A DNA stretch of 64,000 nucleotides from an uncultured Draconibacterium sp. (GCA_947492175.1 CANLMQ010000011.1:124001-188000), one strand, 5' to 3'. Positions 18,530-27,756 are shown, counted from the stretch's first letter. Notes: generated by a model not told the origin, from the letters alone. A program made the numbers and translations.

Positions 18530-19700
18530 AAAACTGGCAGAACAATACAAAGCGGAACTATTAAACAACGTAGTTCCGTTTTGGCTGCACAACTCTCAAG
18601 ACAAAGATTTTGGAGGATTTTTCACCTGCCTCGACCGAAAAGGAGAAGTGTTTGATACCGACAAATTTATTTGGTTACAGGGTCGCGAAGTTTGGTTATT
18701 TTCAATGCTATACAACCAGGTTGAACAAAAACAGGAGTGGCTCGATGCAGCCATACAGGGAGCAACATTTCTCAACAAACACGGACACGATGGCAACCTG
18801 AACTGGTATTTCTCGCTTACACGCGAAGGGAAACCACTTATTGAGCCCTACAATATTTTTTCGTATACCTTTGCAAGTATGGCATTTGGCCACTTAAGTA
18901 AGGCCACCGGCAACAACGAATATGCTGAAATTGCGCGAAACACATTCAACCTTGTTTTATCAAAAACAGAAAATCCCAAAGGAAAGTGGAACAAAACACA
19001 TTCGGGAACACGAAACCTGAAAAATTTTGCTTTACCCATGATTTTGTGCAACCTCGCTCTTGAGATTGAACATTTACTGGACGATGCGTTTTTGAATAAA
19101 ACAATAGAAGCCTGCATTCACGAAGTTATGGATGTTTTCTACCGTCCTGAACTTGGTGTTGTGGTTGAGAACCTGAATACAGACGAAACCCTATCAGATA
19201 CTTTCGACGGACGTGTTTTAAATCCGGGACACGCCATAGAGGCCATGTGGTTTATTATGGATCTTGGCGTTCGTTTAAACCGTCCTGAATTGATTCGCAA
19301 AGCCAACGACATTGCCATTCAAATGGTTGAATACGGCTGGGATAAAGAATTTGGCGGGATATATTATTTTATGGATCGGAAAGGACATCCTGTGCAACAA
19401 CTGGAGTGGGACCAGAAATTATGGTGGGTACACATCGAAACCCTGATTACCATGTTAAAAGGATACCAGCTTACCGGTTCGGGAAAAAGTCTGGAATGGT
19501 TTCACAAGATTCATAATTATACCTGGTCTCATTTTAAAGATGAACAATATCCCGAATGGTACGGCTACCTGAATCGTCGCGGTGAGGTTTTATTACCACT
19601 AAAAGGAGGTAAGTGGAAAGGCTGTTTCCATGTGCCACGCGGATTATTCCAGTGCTGGCAAACACTCGAAAAAATTGAACAACAAAGAACACGATCATGA
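18510..19700 (+). CDS. AGE family epimerase/isomerase (N-acylglucosamine 2-epimerase-like)
   Basis: The 396-residue cytosolic protein has the (alpha/alpha)6-barrel repeats of the AGE/renin-binding protein family. Motifs include NPGHAIEAMW (His241), WWVHIETL (His308) and CFHVPRGLFQCW (His374). His241 and His374 correspond by position to the two catalytic histidines known in AGE and YihS-type enzymes. The family includes GlcNAc/ManNAc 2-epimerases, cellobiose 2-epimerase and aldose-ketose isomerases; the sequence alone does not separate them. It overlaps the genes on both sides (20 and 4 bases), so it is translationally coupled inside the sugar operon. Confidence 0.85.
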   Translation: METPDFKKLAEQYKAELLNNVVPFWLHNSQDKDFGGFFTCLDRKGEVFDTDKFIWLQGREVWLFSMLYNQVEQKQEWLDAAIQGATFLNKHGHDGNLNWYFSLTREGKPLIEPYNIFSYTFASMAFGHLSKATGNNEYAEIARNTFNLVLSKTENPKGKWNKTHSGTRNLKNFALPMILCNLALEIEHLLDDAFLNKTIEACIHEVMDVFYRPELGVVVENLNTDETLSDTFDGRVLNPGHAIEAMWFIMDLGVRLNRPELIRKANDIAIQMVEYGWDKEFGGIYYFMDRKGHPVQQLEWDQKLWWVHIETLITMLKGYQLTGSGKSLEWFHKIHNYTWSHFKDEQYPEWYGYLNRRGEVLLPLKGGKWKGCFHVPRGLFQCWQTLEKIEQQRTRS

Positions 19701-20833
19701 AAAAACAAAATAGCATTGTTATATTATTTTGCCTTTTACTTTGGGCTACAGCCGGTACACTTTGGGCGCAAAATGACAAATCGTTCTTTCCGGCAAACAA
19801 CGATGCATTTACTTATATGGGCCGAATTCAACACGACAATGAGACGGTAAAATACAACTGGCCCGGTGTAACTGTTTTAACACGTTTTACAGGAAAAGAA
19901 CTGGGAATTAAAATTAAAGGTGGCGAAAGCAACTATTTTAACGTTTGGATTGACGATAAGCCTGAACAAGTAGTATATGCTGTAAACGATACGATTTGGT
20001 GGTATCCCGAAAAATTATCAAAAGGAAATCATCAGCTACGAATTGTAAAACGAACAGAAGGTAACATGGGGATGGCTGAGTTCTCGGGTATTTATGTTGG
20101 TAGAAATGAACACGTAATGAAAGTGCCTCCACTCTCTCCCCGCAAAATACTGTTTATCGGAAATTCGATTACCTGTGGCTACGGGACGGAAGGAAAAAAC
20201 AAATCGGAGCGTTTTAAACCCTCTACCGAAAATTGCGAGAAATCGTATGCGACCATAATGGCCAGAGCGTTTGGAGCCCAATATCACCTGATCTCACATT
20301 CCGGACTTGGCATGGTGCGCAACTATGGAGACAAGCAAAAAATTTCAACACAAAGAAAACCCATGCCTGCCCGCCTGGAATATCTTTTTGATGAAAATCC
20401 GGATCTAAAATACGATCTTCAGAATTATATCCCCGATGTTGTTGTAATAAACCTGGGAACAAATGATTTCAGCACACTCCCTCACCCGGATGAAAACGCT
20501 TTTGTTACTGCCGGAAAAAGATTAATAACAAAACTAAAACAAGTATTTCCACAAACAAAAATTGTTTGTATAACTGGTCCGATGACCAATGAACCTTGTT
20601 ATACCTATACAAAAAAAATAGTAGAACAAATCAGAGTAGAACAGCAAACGCAAGACATTGTATTTGTAGGAATTCCTGTAAATCTGCTCAATTCGGAAAC
20701 CGATTTAGGTTCCGATCATCACCCTTCGTACCAGGGACAGTTGAAATCGGCGCAAATAATTATTCCTGTTTTAGGAAGTATACTTAATTGGAACTACTCA
20801 TTAAACGAAATTCTTGAACAATTGAACAACTAA
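19697..20833 (+). CDS. CE2-like secreted carbohydrate acetylesterase
   Basis: The 378-residue protein has a signal peptide (cleavage near LWAQ), an N-terminal jelly-roll (about 30-140, GRIQ...WPGVTVLTRFTG) and a C-terminal SGNH hydrolase. Visible catalytic blocks are FIGNSITCGYG with Ser157, NLGTNDF for the oxyanion hole and SDHHPS with Asp340 and His342. This order is that of carbohydrate esterase family 2, whose members deacetylate xylo-, manno- or gluco-oligosaccharides, preferably at O6. ATGA overlap with the AGE gene shows tight coupling. It would remove O-acetyl groups from the imported glycan in the periplasm. Confidence 0.85.
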   Translation: MKKQNSIVILFCLLLWATAGTLWAQNDKSFFPANNDAFTYMGRIQHDNETVKYNWPGVTVLTRFTGKELGIKIKGGESNYFNVWIDDKPEQVVYAVNDTIWWYPEKLSKGNHQLRIVKRTEGNMGMAEFSGIYVGRNEHVMKVPPLSPRKILFIGNSITCGYGTEGKNKSERFKPSTENCEKSYATIMARAFGAQYHLISHSGLGMVRNYGDKQKISTQRKPMPARLEYLFDENPDLKYDLQNYIPDVVVINLGTNDFSTLPHPDENAFVTAGKRLITKLKQVFPQTKIVCITGPMTNEPCYTYTKKIVEQIRVEQQTQDIVFVGIPVNLLNSETDLGSDHHPSYQGQLKSAQIIIPVLGSILNWNYSLNEILEQLNN

Positions 20834-20836
20834 AAA

Positions 20837-22555
20837 ATGAAACGACGAAATTTTATTGAAATGCTCGGAGCTACCGGCAGTACATTAGCTGCAGCTCCAT
20901 TTATTGCGATACCAAACACTTCGAATGCCAGCTCAGCAGAAAAAGAAAGAATCGGACAGTCGGAAATGAAGGCCGATCTGATAATTGCCGGTGCCGGAAT
21001 GGGTGGATGTGCCTGTGCTTTGGGCGCACTACGTAACGGTCTTTCGGTAATTATGACTGAAGAGACCGACTGGATTGGAGGCCAAATTACACAGCAGGGA
21101 GTACCATTTGACGAACACCGTTGGATTGAAACGCACGGTGCTACACAACTATACCGCGACTTCAGAACTGCACTTCGTAACTACTACAAAAAACACTATC
21201 CGCTTACAAAAGATGCTGCAGCTCGCAAGAACCTGAATCCGGGAGATGGTGCCGTTTCGCGTTTGTGTGTTGAACCACGCGTGGCACTGGCTGTACTTTA
21301 CGAAATGTTCGCGCCCTATATCAGCTCCGGCAAGTTGACAATATTGCTGAACAGCAAAGCCATGGATGCCAAAGTTAACGGTCCCAAAGTTGAAGCCTTG
21401 TCTGTTAGAAACACGATAAATGACGAACAATACTTGCTTACTGCCCCTTATTTTGCCGATGCCACAGAAATGGGAGACTTATTACCGCTCACAGGAACGG
21501 AATACATTACCGGAACCGAATCAAAAAAAATGACCGGCGAACTTCATGCTCCTGAGGTAGCAAACAGCAAAAACCAGCAGGCATTTACACTCTGTTTTGC
21601 CCTGGATTATTGTCCCGGAGAAAATCATATTATCGATAAACCTGAAAGATATGATTTCTGGAAAAAATATGTTCCGCAATTAACTCCTGCCTGGCCTAGG
21701 CGTTTGCTTGATTTAACCTACTCTACCCCATCAACCCTGAAACCTTTAAAACTAGGCTTTCATCCGGAAGGGGGACAAACCGGCAATGTTCTAAACTTGT
21801 GGAATTACCGAAAAATTATAAACCGTAAAAATTTTACACCCGGCTTTTATCCCGGAGATATTACAATAGTAAACTGGCCGCAAAACGATTATTTACTTGG
21901 AAATCTCGTTGATGTAAGCGAAAAAGAATTCAGGAAACATGTGGATGACGCCCGTCAACTTAATCGTTCATTGCTATATTGGCTGCAAACCGAAGTTGAA
22001 CGCCCCGATGGTGGTGCAGGGTGGTCAGGAATTCGTTTACGAGGCGATATTCTGGGAACAACCGATGGAATGGCAAAATATCCCTACATAAGAGAAGGAC
22101 GACGAATAAAAACCATGTTTACTATTTTGGAGGAACATGTTGGTGTTGAAAACCGCAAACTTGTGAAGGGAGAAGCAGCAGCGAAAAAAGGCGAAAGTTT
22201 TTACGACAGTATTGGAGTTGGCTCTTATTACCTCGATTTGCACCCATCCACTCAAGGCGATAACTATATTGATCTGCCTTCGTTACCATTTGAAATACCA
22301 CTGGGTGCTTTAATTCCGCAACGGATGGAAAACCTGTTACCGGCAGCAAAAAATATTGGGACAACACACATTACAAACGGTTGCTACCGCTTGCATCCGG
22401 TTGAATGGAACATTGGTGAAGTTGTTGGAATGCTGGTTCAGTATTCGGGAAAGAAAAATATTACTCCACGTCAGGTTTGGGAAAACAAGAATCATTTAAG
22501 TGATTTTCAAGATTTCATAAAAAAACAAGGTGTTGAGACTAAGTGGCCGGATTAG
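20837..22555 (+). CDS. Tat-exported FAD-dependent oxidoreductase
   Basis: The 572-residue protein starts MKRRNFIEML, a twin-arginine signal, so it folds with its cofactor before export. The dinucleotide-binding motif IIAGAGMGGCACALGALRNG and TEETDWIGGQITQQG follow at about 50-95, typical of the FAD_oxidored family (PF12831). NITNGCYRLHPVEWNIGE near the C-terminus is the usual FAD-contacting end of this family. The family occurs often in glycan loci, but the substrate is not known; sugar or uronate oxidation is possible. It is the last gene of the plus-strand locus, 3 bases after the CE2 gene, and is followed by a terminator. Confidence 0.8.
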   Translation: MKRRNFIEMLGATGSTLAAAPFIAIPNTSNASSAEKERIGQSEMKADLIIAGAGMGGCACALGALRNGLSVIMTEETDWIGGQITQQGVPFDEHRWIETHGATQLYRDFRTALRNYYKKHYPLTKDAAARKNLNPGDGAVSRLCVEPRVALAVLYEMFAPYISSGKLTILLNSKAMDAKVNGPKVEALSVRNTINDEQYLLTAPYFADATEMGDLLPLTGTEYITGTESKKMTGELHAPEVANSKNQQAFTLCFALDYCPGENHIIDKPERYDFWKKYVPQLTPAWPRRLLDLTYSTPSTLKPLKLGFHPEGGQTGNVLNLWNYRKIINRKNFTPGFYPGDITIVNWPQNDYLLGNLVDVSEKEFRKHVDDARQLNRSLLYWLQTEVERPDGGAGWSGIRLRGDILGTTDGMAKYPYIREGRRIKTMFTILEEHVGVENRKLVKGEAAAKKGESFYDSIGVGSYYLDLHPSTQGDNYIDLPSLPFEIPLGALIPQRMENLLPAAKNIGTTHITNGCYRLHPVEWNIGEVVGMLVQYSGKKNITPRQVWENKNHLSDFQDFIKKQGVETKWPD

Positions 22556-22589
22556 TTTTCAAAAAAGATTTACACTTTAAGCAGTACAA

Positions 22590-22625
22590 AAAATCCCGAT
22601 CTGTTATTTAACAAATCGGGATTTT
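22590..22625. terminator. Bidirectional terminator between convergent genes
   Basis: A perfect 11-bp inverted repeat, AAAATCCCGAT (22590-22600) and ATCGGGATTTT (22615-22625), is flanked by A and T runs. It sits between the converging FAD oxidoreductase and DUF1015 genes and can stop transcription in both directions. Confidence 0.8.
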
Positions 22626-22644
22626 ATATATCTCCAGGTAAAAT

Positions 22645-23895
22645 TTAATCCAATTTATGTATAACTAAGCCTGAACGCAATTTAGGTTCAAACCATGTAG
22701 TTTTTGGAGGCATAATATTTCCACTGTCGGCAATATTTATCAGCTGCTCCATAGAAACCGGATACAGCGCAAAAGCCGCCTTCATTTCTCCCGAATCAAC
22801 TCTTTTTTGCAGTTCTCCTAATCCACGGATTCCTCCAACAAAATCAATTCTGGTCGATGTGCGTAAATCTTTAATACCTAAAACAGGTTCCAAAACCTGC
22901 TTTGAAAGAATTGTTACATCAAGAATTCCAATTGGATCTGAATCGTCGTAAGTTCCTTTTTTGGCAGTTAGTTTATACCAACTTCCGGCAAGGTAAAGAC
23001 TAAATTCGTGCAAAGCAGCAGGTTTAACTATTTCGGGTCCCATATTTTCCACATCAAATCCTTTGGAAAGTTCTGCAAGAAAATCAACTTCCGATAAACC
23101 ATTTAAGTCGGCCACTACACGATTGTAATCGATAATTTGCAACTGGTTATCAGGAAAATGAACAGCCATAAAATAATTGTATTCCTCATCACCTGTGTGA
23201 TTTGGATTTTGACCGGTTTTCTCAACACCGATTCTGGCAGCAGCAGCAGTTCTGTGGTGCCCATCGGCCACATAAGTAAAAGGCACTTTTTCTTCGAAAA
23301 GTTGTTCCAGCCTGCTATTTATTTTTGCATCGTCAATCGTCCAGAAATGGTGTCCGAAACCATCTTCAGCAACAAAATCGTAATCTGCTTTTTTGCTTTC
23401 TACTGTCGAATTTACAATTTCATCAATCTCATCAACTGCTTTGTAAGCAAAAAATACGGGTTCAATATTGGCATTCAAATAACGGGTAAGCACCATTCTG
23501 TCCTCTTCTTTTTCAGGACGAGTAAGTTCGTGCTTCTTAATAATTCCGTTTTCGTAATCGGCACAAGCTGCGGCACCTACAATTCCATACTGAGTGATGC
23601 CGTTCATGGTTTGTGCATAAATGTAATATTTAGCCTCAGAATCCTGTGTCAGCCAACCTTTTTCCTGAAACGAGTTAAAATTCTCAACGGCTTTGTTATA
23701 AACTGTTTCCGAATGAATATCATCCACTTCCGGACATTCAATTTCAGCTTTTGTTATGCGAAGTAAAGATGTTGCTTTTCCTTCAGCCATTTTTGCGGCT
23801 TCTTCCGAGTTCATTACATCGTAAGGAAGACAGGCCAGTTCTTCAACAATTTCCTGTGGCGGACGAAGTCCTTTGAATGGTTTTACGATTGCCAT
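22645..23895 (-). CDS. DUF1015 family protein
   Basis: The start MAIVKPFKGLRPP at 23895 is the conserved N-terminus of the family; an upstream in-frame ATG at 23925 would add ten unconserved residues. The product is 416 residues, cytosolic, with the hallmark ADGHHRTAAA (about 200-210) and TRPEKEEDR earlier. DUF1015 is widely conserved in Bacteroidota next to the short SerA and SerC genes, as here. This linkage suggests a role in serine or phosphoserine metabolism, possibly phosphoryl transfer on serine. That is inference from context. Confidence 0.8.
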   Translation of the reverse strand: MAIVKPFKGLRPPQEIVEELACLPYDVMNSEEAAKMAEGKATSLLRITKAEIECPEVDDIHSETVYNKAVENFNSFQEKGWLTQDSEAKYYIYAQTMNGITQYGIVGAAACADYENGIIKKHELTRPEKEEDRMVLTRYLNANIEPVFFAYKAVDEIDEIVNSTVESKKADYDFVAEDGFGHHFWTIDDAKINSRLEQLFEEKVPFTYVADGHHRTAAAARIGVEKTGQNPNHTGDEEYNYFMAVHFPDNQLQIIDYNRVVADLNGLSEVDFLAELSKGFDVENMGPEIVKPAALHEFSLYLAGSWYKLTAKKGTYDDSDPIGILDVTILSKQVLEPVLGIKDLRTSTRIDFVGGIRGLGELQKRVDSGEMKAAFALYPVSMEQLINIADSGNIMPPKTTWFEPKLRSGLVIHKLD

Positions 23896-24090
23896 TTTAT
23901 ATTTTTTTAGATTTAATATATTCAAACAATTATTAGCTCAAAAATAGAAATCAAAACAGGAATAAACGTATTTATGCCTATAAATATGACATTGAGTAAC
24001 TTCGTTTTAACTCTGTGAAATTTTAACCGGCAGCTAACTCACAAATGCGCGAAGAAATCACAATTCTACCAAAAGCTAAAACATCGGCAT

Positions 24091-25011
24091 TTATTTGTTT
24101 ACCTGGTGCGTTGTATTTCCGTTTTCAAAGAAATCAACAATTTGCTCGGCGGCAGCCAGACCTGCATTCAGATTTGCTTCGGCTGTTTGAGCACCAGCTT
24201 TTTTAGGAGTAAAAAAGAATCGTCCCGGAAATTTCTCTATAAATTCGGCTTCGCAATCGGGTGTTAAATCCGACATATATTTAATCCCTGGCTTTTCCTC
24301 CATGCATTTCACCAAATCCGCTTCGTTTATCACTTCCTTACGGGCAGTATTTACAATAATACTTCCATCCTTTAAATGACAAAGCACGTCTGAGCTAACC
24401 GATTTTAAATGTTCTCCCCGAGCCGGAACATGAATGGATACAATATCACTTTTTTCGTAAAGCTGTTCCAACGAATTGGTAACTTTAAGTCCGATGGCGG
24501 CCGCAGCTGCTTTACTGTATCGTGTGTAAACAATCACTTTCATTCCCATTGCACGGGCAATTCGGAAAACATTACGGGCAACAAAACCAAAACCGTGCAA
24601 GCCCAAAGTACGTCCACGCATTTCTCCGCCGGGTTTACCTGAAAACTGCTCGCGTAAACCCAGAATAGCCAAACCTATGGCCAGCTCAGCAACAGCATTG
24701 GCATTCTGTCCGGGAGTATTCATTACCACAATGTTGTTTTCTGTAGCCACTTTTAAGTCCACATTGTCGTAACCGGCCCCTGCACGAACTACAATTTTAA
24801 GTTTTTTACCTGCATTTAAAACCTCTTCATCAAATTTATCGCTGCGGATAATGGCCGCGTCAACATCGGCAATGGCGTCAAGCAATTCCTGTTTTTCGGA
24901 ATATTTTTCAAGCAGTTGAACTGTGTAACCTGCTTTTTCGAAAATTTTACTGATTTTTTTTACAGCAACCGGAGCAAATGGTTTTACTGTAGCAATTAAG
25001 ATTTTTCTCAT
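24091..25011 (-). CDS. serA: D-3-phosphoglycerate dehydrogenase, short Lys-type
   Basis: The 306-residue enzyme oxidises 3-phosphoglycerate to 3-phosphohydroxypyruvate, the first step of serine synthesis. The 2-hydroxyacid dehydrogenase fold is clear: RAGAGYDNVD, NTPGQNANAVAE, nucleotide-binding HGFGFVA (GxGxxA in place of GxGxxG) and NTARKE with catalytic Arg224. In the final motif TPKKAGAQ, Lys270 replaces the His of the usual TPHxG triad. There is no C-terminal ACT domain, so no serine feedback site. It lies between DUF1015 and serC. A terminator after serC suggests partly separate expression. Confidence 0.85.
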   Translation of the reverse strand: MRKILIATVKPFAPVAVKKISKIFEKAGYTVQLLEKYSEKQELLDAIADVDAAIIRSDKFDEEVLNAGKKLKIVVRAGAGYDNVDLKVATENNIVVMNTPGQNANAVAELAIGLAILGLREQFSGKPGGEMRGRTLGLHGFGFVARNVFRIARAMGMKVIVYTRYSKAAAAAIGLKVTNSLEQLYEKSDIVSIHVPARGEHLKSVSSDVLCHLKDGSIIVNTARKEVINEADLVKCMEEKPGIKYMSDLTPDCEAEFIEKFPGRFFFTPKKAGAQTAEANLNAGLAAAEQIVDFFENGNTTHQVNK

Positions 25012-25064
25012 AACTCATAAAATTTTAGGTTCGCAACAGTAACTTGATAACTGTTTGCTAAAAA

Positions 25065-25097
25065 AAATGCAGGACTCACAACCTGCATTTCTTTTTT
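25065..25097 (-). terminator. Intrinsic terminator after serC
   Basis: AAATGCAGG (25065-25073) pairs with CCTGCATTT (25082-25090) around an 8-base loop. T-runs occur on both sides, so it works on the minus strand after serC and also opposes plus-strand transcription. It lies between serC and serA. Confidence 0.75.
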
Positions 25098-25111
25098 GAT
25101 TCTTATTCTAA

Positions 25112-26179
25112 TTATTTAGTCTGTTCAAATTCCTGCATGGCCGCTACCAAAGCTTTTATACTTTCAACCGGCATAGCGTTGTAAATTGATGCCCTGAATC
25201 CTCCAACAGAGCGGTGTCCTTTAATTCCCAACATTCCTTTAGATGTTGCAAACTCCATAAATTCTTTCTCAAATTCAGCATACTCAGGAGTCATTACAAA
25301 AGTTACATTCATTAACGAACGATCTTCGGGTACCGGCACGGTGCACTGAAACATTTTATTTCTGTCAATCTCGTCATAAAGCACTTTTGCTTTTTCAATG
25401 TTTACTTTCTCCATTGCTTCAACACCACCATTTTCTTTTAACCAACGCAAAGTTTGCAAACAAGCAAATACCGGTAAAGTTGATGGAGTATTAAACATTG
25501 ATTCGCTTTTTATATGGGTTCTGTAATCCAACATTGTTGGAATCGGACGCTCAACTTTTCCAAGTGCTTCGTCTTTTACAATTACCAAAGTTGCACCAGA
25601 TGGGCCAAGATTCTTTTGTGCCCCTGCATAAATTAAATCGTACTTTGAGATATCAATCGGACGACTAAAAATATCAGACGACATATCTGCTACCAAAGGA
25701 ACATCAACTTCAGGAGTTGGTATTTGGGTACCATAAATAGTGTTATTCGAAGTATAATGGAAATAACTTACGTCTGCTGGAACTTCATATCCTTTAGGAA
25801 TATAGTTAAATATAGCATCTTCTGAAGAAGCAACTTCAACCACTTCGCCCAAAAACTTAGCTTCTTTTATGGCCTTTTTCGACCAGGCACCAGTATTTAA
25901 ATAAGCTGCTTTTTTATTCAGTAAATTATAAGGAGCCATCAAAAATTGGGTACTTGCACCACCTTGTAAGAAAAGCACCGAATATCCTTCAGGAACTTTC
26001 AAAAGCTCTTTTACAAGGGCAACGGCTTCGTCCATTACTGCTACAAACTCTTTACTTCTATGCGATACTTCCATAACTGAAAGTCCGGTATCAGCAAAAT
26101 TCATAACAGCTTCAGCAGTCTTCTCTTTTGTAAATTCAGGCAGAATTGAAGGTCCTGCGTAAAAATTGTGTTTTTTCAT
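25112..26179 (-). CDS. serC: Phosphoserine aminotransferase
   Basis: The 355-residue class-V aminotransferase transfers an amino group from glutamate to 3-phosphohydroxypyruvate, giving phosphoserine. Landmarks are the N-terminal HNFYAGPSILP, LQGGASTQF for phosphate binding and YAGAQKNLGPSG with the PLP-binding Lys189. HRSVGGFRASIYNA at the C-terminus is typical of SerC. It is the first gene of a serC-serA-DUF1015 minus-strand block, with an intrinsic terminator after it. The length is normal. Confidence 0.95.
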   Translation of the reverse strand: MKKHNFYAGPSILPEFTKEKTAEAVMNFADTGLSVMEVSHRSKEFVAVMDEAVALVKELLKVPEGYSVLFLQGGASTQFLMAPYNLLNKKAAYLNTGAWSKKAIKEAKFLGEVVEVASSEDAIFNYIPKGYEVPADVSYFHYTSNNTIYGTQIPTPEVDVPLVADMSSDIFSRPIDISKYDLIYAGAQKNLGPSGATLVIVKDEALGKVERPIPTMLDYRTHIKSESMFNTPSTLPVFACLQTLRWLKENGGVEAMEKVNIEKAKVLYDEIDRNKMFQCTVPVPEDRSLMNVTFVMTPEYAEFEKEFMEFATSKGMLGIKGHRSVGGFRASIYNAMPVESIKALVAAMQEFEQTK

Positions 26180-26670
26180 AAATACAATTGTTAAGGTAAA
26201 TAATTTTAAATCTGCACCCCTGCAAACACTCCTATAAAGAACATAAATAGTTGTTGTTTAGCAGATGAGAAAAATCAAGTTTATTTTATTTTTATGAGTT
26301 TTAAAACATTGATATACAACACAAAATAGAATGACAGAAGTCATTTCTACTGTCACTCACAGGTTAAGCTTTTCGCTATCAACCTGTTGTTTCAGACAAA
26401 TTTATTGTATTCTTAGAAACAAAACCATAAAATCTGCAGGAAATGGATTTTAATGTCTTTTATTTAAAACAGGTTTAAACTATTGTTGAATATCAAAATT
26501 CCACCAAACCAGGCCTCATAATTTCATTTTGAAGTAAATTGGGTATCCTATTCCTCCATTTAGAATTAGATGAAAGGCACGTTAAACTGAATTGCGCCAC
26601 TGTACTAAACAAAAAAAGCCATCTCCGTCAGTAGACAAAGATGGCTTATAGTTTCGATTTGTTTTATTGA
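26180..26670. other. Intergenic region between serC and gcvT
   Basis: This 491-base AT-rich gap lies between two minus-strand genes and must contain the serC promoter, which I could not pin down. Minor inverted repeats are present (AATGAC-AGAA-GTCATT near 26331, and CAGGTT/AACCTG near 26360-26387). The gcvT terminator is at its right end. No coding frame or RNA gene with support was seen. Confidence 0.5.
26611..26647 (-). terminator. Intrinsic terminator after gcvT
   Basis: AAGCCATCT (26616-26624) pairs with AGATGGCTT (26639-26647), with seven As at 26611-26617 that read as a U-tract on the minus strand. It lies 24 bases past the gcvT stop. Confidence 0.85.
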
Positions 26671-27756
26671 TTATATAAAAGGTATTTTTACAATTTCTGC
26701 CGGAATAGTTTTATTTCTGATCTTTACAAATATGCCCGTACCAAATGCAGAGTATTCTTTGGCAACATATCCCATTCCAATTCCTTTGTTTAATACAGGA
26801 GACATTGTTCCCGAAGTAACATTACCAATTACCTCGCCTTCGGCATTTACAAGCTCGTATCCGTGACGCGGAATTCCACGTTCGGTTAAAACAAAACCAC
26901 GCAAACGACGTGTTACTCCTTCGTTCTTTTGCATAGTTAAAAATTCGCGATCGATAAATTTACGGCCATTATTAAATTTAGTAATCCACCCTAAACCTGC
27001 TTCAATTGGCGATGTGGTATCATCAATGTCGTTGCCATACAAACAGTACCCCATTTCCAAACGCAAAGTATCGCGGGCTGCCAACCCAATTGGCTGAATA
27101 CCAAATTCCTCACCAGCTTCAAAAATGGCATTCCAAATTTGTTCGGCCACATCGTTTCTGAAATACAATTCAAAACCTCCAGCTCCGGTGTAGCCTGTTG
27201 CTGATATAATTACATCGTTAACACCGGCAAATTTATCGGTAGTAAACGTATAAAATTTTATTTCCGAAAGATTTACATCGGTAAGTTTTTGTAATACTTC
27301 GGTAGCTTTTGGGCCTTGAATAGCCAACTGGCTTATGTTATCTGAAGCATTTTCCAACTCGGCACCAACGTCTTCGTTTTGAGCAACAACCCAGTTCCAG
27401 TCTTTTTCAATATTAGCTGCATTTACAACCAACATATATTTTTCCGGTTCGTAATAATATACAAGCAAATCGTCAACAATTCCTCCTTTACCATTGGGAA
27501 AACAGCTGTATTGTGCCTGTCCTTGTGTTAAAATCCGCGGATCGTTAGAAGTAATTTTTGCAACTAAATCCAAAGCACGGGGGCCTTTTACCCAAAATTC
27601 ACCCATGTGTGAAACATCAAATACTCCAACGGACTCACGTACACACATGTGTTCGGTTTTTATTCCGCTGTATTCAATGGGCATTTCGTAACCGGCAAAT
27701 TCAACCATTTTAGCACCAAAGCTTTTATGTATTTTATTAAATGCTGTTGTTTTCAT
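26671..27756 (-). CDS. gcvT: Glycine cleavage system T protein (aminomethyltransferase)
   Basis: The 361-residue protein moves the methylene group from aminomethyl-H protein to tetrahydrofolate, releasing ammonia. The N-terminal KTTAFNKIHKSFGAKMVEFAG, the folate-site FDVSHMGEF and ATGYTGAGGFELY are characteristic, as is IGLAARDTLRLEMGY. Its length is normal. GcvP and GcvH genes are not in the window, as is usual where the system is split. It is transcribed alone, with its own terminator, near the serine biosynthesis genes that share its one-carbon chemistry. Confidence 0.95.
   Translation of the reverse strand: MKTTAFNKIHKSFGAKMVEFAGYEMPIEYSGIKTEHMCVRESVGVFDVSHMGEFWVKGPRALDLVAKITSNDPRILTQGQAQYSCFPNGKGGIVDDLLVYYYEPEKYMLVVNAANIEKDWNWVVAQNEDVGAELENASDNISQLAIQGPKATEVLQKLTDVNLSEIKFYTFTTDKFAGVNDVIISATGYTGAGGFELYFRNDVAEQIWNAIFEAGEEFGIQPIGLAARDTLRLEMGYCLYGNDIDDTTSPIEAGLGWITKFNNGRKFIDREFLTMQKNEGVTRRLRGFVLTERGIPRHGYELVNAEGEVIGNVTSGTMSPVLNKGIGMGYVAKEYSAFGTGIFVKIRNKTIPAEIVKIPFI

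Noticed and set aside
4102..22555. Sialic acid catabolic (nan) cluster
   Set aside because: The ROK, SusCD, AGE and esterase genes recall it, but no sialidase, neuraminate lyase, NagA or NagB gene is present.
23137..23766. A 209-codon plus-strand frame antisense to the DUF1015 gene
   Set aside because: It mirrors a conserved DUF1015 protein and has no known motif or ribosome-binding site; a shadow.
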